The notes under the pieces: generated by a model
The model's input: only the letters and a program-made list of their open reading frames with translations
The model's database searches: none
What the model was told of the DNA's origin: nothing
Shown here: in pieces, positions 57,488 through 64,000 of the stretch
Layout of the letters: every line of letters starts with the position of its first letter
Position numbering within the stretch: position 1 is the stretch's first letter
Origin: Toxoplasma gondii ME49
Lineage: Eukaryota > Apicomplexa > Conoidasida > Eucoccidiorida > Sarcocystidae
Direction of reading: 5' to 3'
DNA length: 64,000 bases
NCBI RefSeq assembly: GCF_000006565.2
Contig: NC_031476.1
Coordinates: 124,001 to 188,000, forward strand
Made by a program: the position numbers and the translations under genes

Positions 57488-58987
57488 TTTAGGAGATGCT
57501 TGCCTGGCACACAGAAAAGCGAAGGAGAAAACCAGGAAGGAAGCTCGTTTTTCCGCGGAAGGCTTCAGAGCTAGCCTAGAGAGCGTCGAGCGAAAGCGCG
57601 AGAAGAATCTGCGACTCTTCCGAGAGGAAGAAAGGACGAGGAGGCGGCTTCGCGCTGGGTGTGGCGAGGAGAGAGAAGAGACACCGGGGCGCGCGCCGAG
57701 ACGACCGCTTCTCTAGAAGAAGTGGAGAGACGAGACGATGTACGGCAGAGGAAGAGGAAAAAGAGGAGAGATCGACATGGCTTTTCTTTGAGGAACTCGA
57801 GAGGCAGGAAGGCACAAGAGGAGAGAGGAGGCCAGCATGGCCGACGGAGAGGCAGAAGCGCGTGGACTTTGGAGGCGAAAAGAGTCCTTTCCTTGGCAGC
57901 GGAGAACTGGAGAAAAGGATGAGCGAGGAAAAGAGAAAGAACAGCAAAAGAGGCAAGAAAAAGGAGATGCAACGCGAAAAAAAGCGAGAATTCCGGACCC
58001 CACATGAAAGAGTCTCGGCGCGAGGAGACAGGAGAGCAAAGGGCCTAGGGTCTCCTTCCCCTCGACACAGCTGGATGCGATGAATCTTTCGGAGCAGTCA
58101 CTGGCTCCTGTACTTCTGAAAAAGGCGCCATTTCGTAGAAGAAGGCCTTCCTCATCGGAGAGAAAAGCGTCGAGCGTCGCGCTGCATGTGCGCATGCAAG
58201 GAAAATTCGAGACAAAATACGCAGCAGACACGGCCAAGCAAGCTGGAAAAAAGGCCACAAGAGAGGGAAAGAGTCTCTTCATTTCGTTTCTTCCTGTCCC
58301 CCTCCCATCGTCACTTTCTTTCTGGCTATCCGAAAACGAGTTCAGGGAGGACCTGATGAAAACCTTTTTTTCAGCTCGTGAGCATCTCTCGATAACTAGC
58401 TCTGAGTGCTTGGACGATAATTATACCAATGCATCACCCGTTACCGTTGTCTTTTGCGACGGAGAAATGAAGGCCAGTGTGTATTGTCTGGCCGCATTTG
58501 TTCTTCAAGCGTCGCGGGCAAGAAAAAGAAAGAGACTTCGGACGCAGCCTCAGAGCGGCGCAGGAGGCGACGAGGAACGGGGCGAGGAGAAGGAAACTCT
58601 TTTTCTTTCGAATCAAAGAGTTACAGAAAGTTCCATAAATGCACACTTGGGAAAAAAGCGAGAGAGGTGGAGGAAGCCACAGGCCTTGTCCGAACAGAGA
58701 AACGCTGCAGCAGACGAGAGAAACAAATGCAGCTCCGGCTGTCAGGCGTCTTGTTTTCGCCAGTCAACGGCGCTCGGCCTCCCCCTGCCCTTCCGACAGT
58801 CACAAGACTTGAAAAGCGAACGCGGCGAGGAAGATATGGCAGAACGCAGACGCACAGGGCTGCCCGAACATGTAAAAACGACTTCTCTTTTTCACAAGAG
58901 ACGGCCCCCGCCATCAAACGAATTGACACTCACATCTAGAGGTATATACTACATTCGTCGTCACATATTATATACATATATACATAT

Positions 58988-59020
<33 letters not shown>

Positions 59021-60372
59021 TATGTGTGTATACATATGCAGATAGGCTGGTACATTTCTAGAACGAGATGTACCAAGATGTGGACCTGATATCTTTGTAA
59101 AAACCATGTCACAGACGTATTTTACAAACAGATATCAATACTCCACATGATAGATAGATCTACGTATGTAGATGAGTCTGCACACATTTGCCTGTGTCCG
59201 TAGAGCTGACACTGCACCGAGGATTTTCCCCGACGAGCCGAATTCGCGGAAGGGAATGAGTGTCTCTTTTCTTTCGAAGACAAACGATTCGCTTTGTATC
59301 TTCTCCACGAGCCTTTCTGCGAGACTGTCTTGCCCAGCATGGCACTAAACGCGTGTATGTTCAGTTCTCGACAAAAGCTACGAACAGACATGGACCTCGA
59401 CGCGACTTGCTGCTTAGCCTCAAACGTGGAAAGACGTCCCCTTGAGCGCCCTCCCTCCTTCTACTGGAACAAAAGCCCCTCAAGCCACGCTCCCCGTCGG
59501 CCCCTCTCAGCGGCGCTCCTCGCCTGGGAGTATTCGGCTTATATTCGGTGACAAAACTCTCGCGCCGCACAAGAGATTTCTCAGCAGGTGGCCGGAAGAA
59601 TTTGCTCAGCCGAGATCTGCAGGGAGCTCCTGGTAAGGAAGCCAGCGCTCTGTGTTTCTCGCGTCTGCCGCCTCTCTACAGGGAGGAAGCTTCGCGGGCG
59701 TCGTCGTGACAGCGATCTGATCTACTCGTTATGTAGTAGATTAAAAGGAATACCGATCTCTACAGAGAGTTTTTACGGTCCTAAACATCTCTTCAGTCAG
59801 TCGATGCTGCCGTCTACCTCGACGTCGAGTGCTGCCTACAGAAATTCAACTTTGAAAGGTGGAAAGTTCTGTGTTCAACAAGACACACCGGAGCCCACAA
59901 TGAGAAGTCGAAACTGAAGCTACACCCGAAAAAGGTACGAGTCTCGAGTTTCTCGCTCTTCTTGCTCTCTTCCCCTCTCTCTGATCGATTTACAGTCCTT
60001 TTTCTTCTGCTCCTTCACCTGCCTGATTTTACGGCTGTGTCCTCTTCGGCGCCCCCCCATTTTCTTTCCTGCTCTTCTCCCTCCGCTCTGCTTTCTTCGC
60101 TCGATTCTTCTTCGCCGTTTTTTTCTTCTCTGCTCTCTTCTCTCCTTGGTTCTTCTTTGCATGTCACGCTTTTCTCTGCTTTTCGTTCGCAGATGCATGC
60201 AACTGTCCGCAAGCAGAGAGACGTTGAGGATGCACTCTCCACCGCGTTTCTTCTGCCAGATCTCTCTGTCGCATCTCTTCCAACAAATCAAAGTTTCGGG
60301 TGTCGGTACGCTGGGCACCGCTCTCGCGAACTCCTTTTCTCGACAGTGTCGACTTCTGCTTCTTCGCCATCT
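57488..60372. other. Intergenic region upstream of the RAP gene
   Basis: Should hold the RAP-gene promoter (right of 57487) and the 3' UTR of the HEAT-like gene (left of 60373). A TA/TACATA microsatellite occupies 58969-59035. A 321-codon plus-strand frame at 58080-59045 ends inside that microsatellite and has no recognisable content, so I do not call it a gene. 57570-58030 is purine-rich on the plus strand, the same bias as seen over minus-strand leaders elsewhere. Confidence 0.5.
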
Positions 60373-63300
60373 TCACTCCTCAAGAACAGCTTCTACCACG
60401 TCTGGATCGGGGTCGTCGGCCAGCTTCTTCTTCATTTTCTGCAGCCACTCCGAAGGCTGAAAACAGACCAGTACAAGCAAATACCCAGCAGATCTGCGTC
60501 TCGGAGCTTTATGTCTCACTTGCTCTTCCATTTCACGACAGAGGCTCCCTGACACAAACACTCCGAATCGACTTTCTCCGCCTCGCCCCACTGCCTTCCT
60601 CGCTTTTTCTTCCTCTCGCGAAACAGACTCCTCAAAAAGGAGACCAGCCGCCTGCGCAAATGTGTGAAGCGACAGGCAGTTCGAGCGACTTTATCTTTTG
60701 CGTGCAATCCCTGCTGATACCACCGGGACTTGAAGATACTCTTATTCGAGCAAACGTTTTGAAGCATTCCAAACAAGACGTTCTCTGCCCTCTCGCTTTC
60801 GTCGACAGTTTTCGCGCATTCGAGAACATCACTTGAACTTTTTCCCCGTCTGTCTCGCTTCCAGAAAGCCTCAGGTCTGGTCCTGCAAAGCATCTGGCCA
60901 CTGTGGAGGACTCCGCGTCTCCCGAAGATGTTGTCTTCTTCTCCCTTCGTACTTTCGCTGCCGGCCTTGCCTCTCCACTTGGCGAGCACGCGCAAGAAGC
61001 TTTCGCGCGTCTTTTCCTTCCTCTTTCCACGACTTCTCTGTTCTTTCCAGCAGGTGACATTCGCCTGTTTGCCGTCGGAAGAATTACACCGCCATCCACG
61101 TTGGAGTTATCTTCTTCCCTCTCGCCCTGCCCCCTCTTCTCTCTCCCTCCCTCGCGCGTCCGCACTGCCTGTCACTTCTCTCCGGTGTTCGTTCCCTCCA
61201 CCTTTTCTTCATTCATCCTTCCACCGCGACATTCATCGCCGAGACTTTACGTCGTCGTATCGTTCTCAGTTGTGTTGGACCTCTGCGACTTTCCCCGTCT
61301 CCTCTCTCACCTTCTGCACCCTCTGCTCCGCATGAACGCAGGTCTCGAGCGGAGGCAAGACTCAACGGGAGACGAACTTTAGTCTACAGTCCCCAGAACG
61401 ACCTCGCACAAACGTTTTTCTGGAAGAAGTTCAGTTCACAGAACGAACGTCCACGCAACTTTCTCCGACGTTTCGCTGACTCACCACGACACTTGGGGCA
61501 TGCCCGGCTGCTTCATAAGCCAGGAGAATTTGAATTGCCTTCGCCGCTGCGTATCTGCCAAGGAGAAAGCGAGAGGTCCTGAAAAACCTTCTGTGAAAAA
61601 GGAGCTTTCTTCCTCACGTCACGTTACCTCTTCTACGTCTTGTTCTTTTCTTCACACAGCTTCGTGTCTCTTCTCTCCAGCAACTTCTGCCATCACCTCT
61701 CTTTACATCGCTCTTGATGCATCCTCCTCTTCTTCATCTCCCTTTCTCCCTTTCTTTCGCTGCTTCTCTCTGCCCTTCTTCCTCCTCTTCATCTCCCTTT
61801 CTCCCTTTCTTTCGCTGCTTCTCTCTGCCCTTCTTCCTCCTCTTCATCTCCCTTTCTCCCTTTCTTTCTCTGCTTCTCTCTGCCCTTCTTCCTCCTCTTC
61901 ATCTCCCTTTCTCCCTTTCTTTCGCTGCTTCTCTCTGCCCTTCTTCCTCCTCTTCATCTCCCTTTCTCCCTTTCTTTCTCTGCTTCTCTCTGCCCTTCTT
62001 CCTCCTCTTCATCTCCCTTTCTCCCTTTCTTTCGCTGCTTCTCTCTGCCCTTCTTCCTCCTCTTCATCTCCCTTTCTCCCTTTCTTTCTCTGCTTCTCTC
62101 TGCCCTTCTTCCTCCTCTTCATCTCCCTTTCTCCCTTTCTTTCTCTGCTTCTCTCTGCCCTTCTTCCTCCTCTTCATCTCCCTTTCTCCCTTTCTTTCGC
62201 TGCTTCTCTCTGCCCTTCTTCCTCCTCTTCATCTCCCTTTCTCCCTTTCTTTCGCTGCTTCTCTCTGCCCTTCTTCCTCCTCTTCATCTCCCTTTCTCCC
62301 TTTCTTTCGCTGCTTCTCTCTGCCCTTCTTCCTCCTCTTCATCTCCCTTTCTCCCTTTCTTTCGCTGCTTCTCTCTGCCCTTCTTCCTCCTCTTCATCTC
62401 CCTTTCTCCCTTTCTTTCGCTGCTTCTCTCTGCCCTTCTTCCTCCTCTTCATCTCCCTTTCTCCCTTTCTTTCGCTGCTTCTCTCTGCCCTTCTTCCTCC
62501 TCTTCATCTCCCTTTCTCCCTTTCTTTCGCTGCTTCTCTCTGCCCTTCTTCCTCCTCTTCATCTCCCTTTCTCCCTTTCTTTCTCTGCTTCTCTCTGCCC
62601 TTCTTCCTCCTCTTCATCTCCCTTTCTCCCTTTCTTTCGCTGCTTCTCTCTGCCCTTCTTCCTCCTCTTCATCTCCCTTTCTCCCTTTCTTTCTCTGCTT
62701 CTCTCTGCCCTTCTTCCTCCTCTTCATCTCCCTTTCTCCCTTTCTTTCTCTGCTTCTCTCTGCCCTTCTTCCTCCTCTTCATCTCCCTTTCTCCCTTTCT
62801 TTCTCTGCTTCTCTCTGCCCTTCTTCCTCCTCTTCATCTCCCTTTCTCCCTTTCTTTCGCTGCTTCTCTCTGCCCTTCTTCCTCCTCTTCATCTCCCTTT
62901 CTCCCTTTCTTTCTCTGCTTCTCTCTGCCCTTCTTCCTCCTCTTCATCTCCCTTTCTCCCTTTCTTTCTCTGCTTCTCTCTGCCCTTCTTCCTCCTCTTC
63001 ATCTCCCTTTCTCCCTTTCTTTCTCTGCTTCTCTCTGCCCTTCTTCCTCCTCTTCATCTCCCTTTCTCCCTTTCTTTCTCTGCTTCTCTCTGCCCTTCTT
63101 CCTCCTCTTCATCTCCCTTTCTCCCTTTCTTTCTCTGCTTCTCTCTGCCCTTCTTCCTCCTCTTCATCTCCCTTTCTCCCTTTCTTTCTCTGCTTCTCTC
63201 TGCCCTTCTTCCTCCTCTTCATCTCCCTTTCTCCCTTTCTTTCTCTGCTTCTCTCTGCCCTTCTTCCTCCTCTTCATCTCCCTTTCTCCCTTTCTTTCTC

Positions 63301-63816
63301 TGCTTCTCTCTGCCCTTCTTCCTCCTCTTCATCTCCCTTTCTCCCTTTCTTTCTCTGCTTCTCTCTGCCCTTCTTCCTCCTCTTCATCTCCCTTTCTCCC
63401 TTTCTTTCTCTGCTTCTCTCTGCCCTTCTTCCTCCTCTTCATCTCCCTTTCTCCCTTTCTTTCTCTGCTTCTCTCTGCCCTTCTTCCTCCTCTTCATCTC
63501 CCTTTCTCCCTTTCTTTCTCTGCTTCTCTCTGCCCTTCTTCCTCCTCTTCATCTCCCTTTCTCCCTTTCTTTCTCTGCTTCTCTCTGCCCTTCTTCCTCC
63601 TCTTCATCTCCCTTTCTCCCTTTCTTTCGCTGCTTCTCTCTGCCCTTCTTCCTCCTCTTCATCTCCCTTTCTCCCTTTCTTTCTGCGCCTCTCCTCCTGC
63701 TTGTCGTCTTTGCCGTTTTCTCACCGAGTTTGAGGAATTCGATCGTCGGCGATGCGTTCGAGCAGCGGAGCAAAGACGAGATGCCACACCTCCTTCGAGT
63801 AGAGACGTTGGAGACC
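60373..63816 (-). CDS. HEAT-repeat-like protein, C-terminal part, three exons visible
   Basis: The last three exons of a minus-strand gene entering from the right: 63725-63816, 61485-61554 and 60373-60456. The junctions agree in phase: the first ends with two bases of an Arg codon completed by the second, and the second-third junction is phase 0. The 81 residues read LQRLYSKEVWHLVFAPLLER, IADDRIPQTR, YAAAKAIQILLAYEAAGHAP, SVV, then PSEWLQKMKKKLADDPDPDV, VEAVLEE and stop. The alternating helices, with Asp-Asp and Asp-Pro-Asp turns before Val-containing helices, resemble HEAT or armadillo repeats as in phosphatase regulatory subunits. Too little is visible to name the protein. The first visible intron (61555-63724) is mostly the 55-bp tandem array. 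The upstream part of the gene lies outside the window. Confidence 0.66.
61723..63683. repeat. 55-bp tandem array, about 35.6 copies, inside an intron
   Basis: The plus strand repeats a CT-rich 55-bp unit (CCTCCTCTTCATCTCCCTTT, then a variable site, then CTGCCCTTCTT) from 61723 to 63683. Units are nearly identical. The only recurrent difference I see is one base, giving TTTCGCTGC or TTTCTCTGC. The first unit has a 3-base insertion. Because 55 is not a multiple of 3 and the unit has no stop in any frame, all three plus frames stay open across it. The array lies wholly within intron 61555-63724 of the minus-strand HEAT-like gene, so the transcript carries a GA-rich repeat. Confidence 0.95.
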
Positions 63817-64000
63817 CTGGAAAAAAGAGGAAAAGTTCGTACAGAAATCCCTTTGCGCCGCGTGGATATATAAACGACGAATCAAACAAGAACAAGATTT
63901 TCTGAGACGCGCGTCGGCAGATAGCCGAATCATAAGTTGCAAGAAAACAGACTCGAAGAAGACAAACCCCCTGCGCGTCTCTTTCTCCGCCTTCCCGACG
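63817..64000 (-). other. Intron or upstream sequence of the HEAT-like gene
   Basis: On the minus strand this ends in a CTCTTTTTTCCAG acceptor immediately before the exon at 63816, so at least the left part is intron. No further exon can be supported before the window edge. Confidence 0.5.

Noticed and set aside
58080..59045. 321-codon plus-strand frame
   Set aside because: Ends by running into a TA microsatellite and has no recognisable domain or splice partners, with composition typical of chance frames in purine-biased DNA. It is kept as non-coding, though a transcript would reopen it.
61500..63905. 801-aa and 719-aa plus-strand reading frames rich in Ser, Phe and Leu
   Set aside because: They are the 55-bp tandem array translated. 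The unit has no stop in any frame, and the array sits in an intron defined by two in-phase minus-strand exons.
1..64000. CRISPR array, bacterial operon, rRNA or transposon
   Set aside because: The only regular array has 55-bp units without spacers, and every large gene is spliced. I saw no transposase, reverse transcriptase, terminal repeats or rRNA-like sequence.

Overview
The window looks like nuclear DNA of a cyst-forming coccidian (Toxoplasma / Neospora / Hammondia group). Genes are large and intron-rich, with long GC-balanced exons, homopolymeric Ser/Glu/Ala stretches, GTGCGN-type splice donors, TA-type microsatellites in introns, and strongly strand-asymmetric CT/GA tracts. Gene content fits: a surface-antigen-like secreted protein, a RAP-domain protein and highly divergent Mediator and kelch proteins. 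I cannot name the species from sequence alone. All exon boundaries below were read by eye from reading frame, GT/AG signals and phase compatibility. In the three large genes every junction is phase-consistent and the summed coding length is a multiple of three.

Layout, left to right. (1) 1-452, minus: the start of a Ser/Ala/Glu-rich protein running off the left edge. (2) 3476-4114, plus: a small secreted, possibly GPI-anchored, SRS-like protein in a microsatellite-poor stretch. (3) 6876-9005, plus: an unrecognised 709-aa protein. (4) 10580-19655, minus: a 14-exon KLHDC4/Kel3 orthologue with six kelch blades and a C-terminal DUF4110-like domain. (5) 21397-39760, plus: a 10-exon, about 4,334-aa protein whose first 400 residues resemble the conserved N-terminus of Mediator subunit MED14, ending in a Gln/His/Gly-rich tail. 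Genes 4 and 5 are divergently transcribed from a 1.7-kb region where purine/pyrimidine strand bias inverts. (6) 41031-41975 and 43459-44460, both minus: a tandem pair of Cof-type (HAD IIB) phosphatases. (7) 46830-57487, minus: a 10-exon, 2,032-aa RAP-domain protein with a likely mitochondrial presequence. (8) 60373 to beyond 63816, minus: the 3' end of a HEAT-repeat-like gene. One of its introns is almost entirely a 55-bp tandem array of about 35.6 copies, which reads falsely as an 801-aa protein on the other strand.

The genes do not form an operon-like pathway. KLHDC4 and MED14-like are likely housekeeping genes with a shared promoter region. The RAP protein probably acts on organellar RNA. 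The SRS-like and HAD genes sit in plainer, lower-complexity-poor DNA and look more lineage-specific. The points most worth following are the 55-bp intronic array, the giant MED14-like protein, and an exact 14-nt palindrome recurring in exons of two genes.
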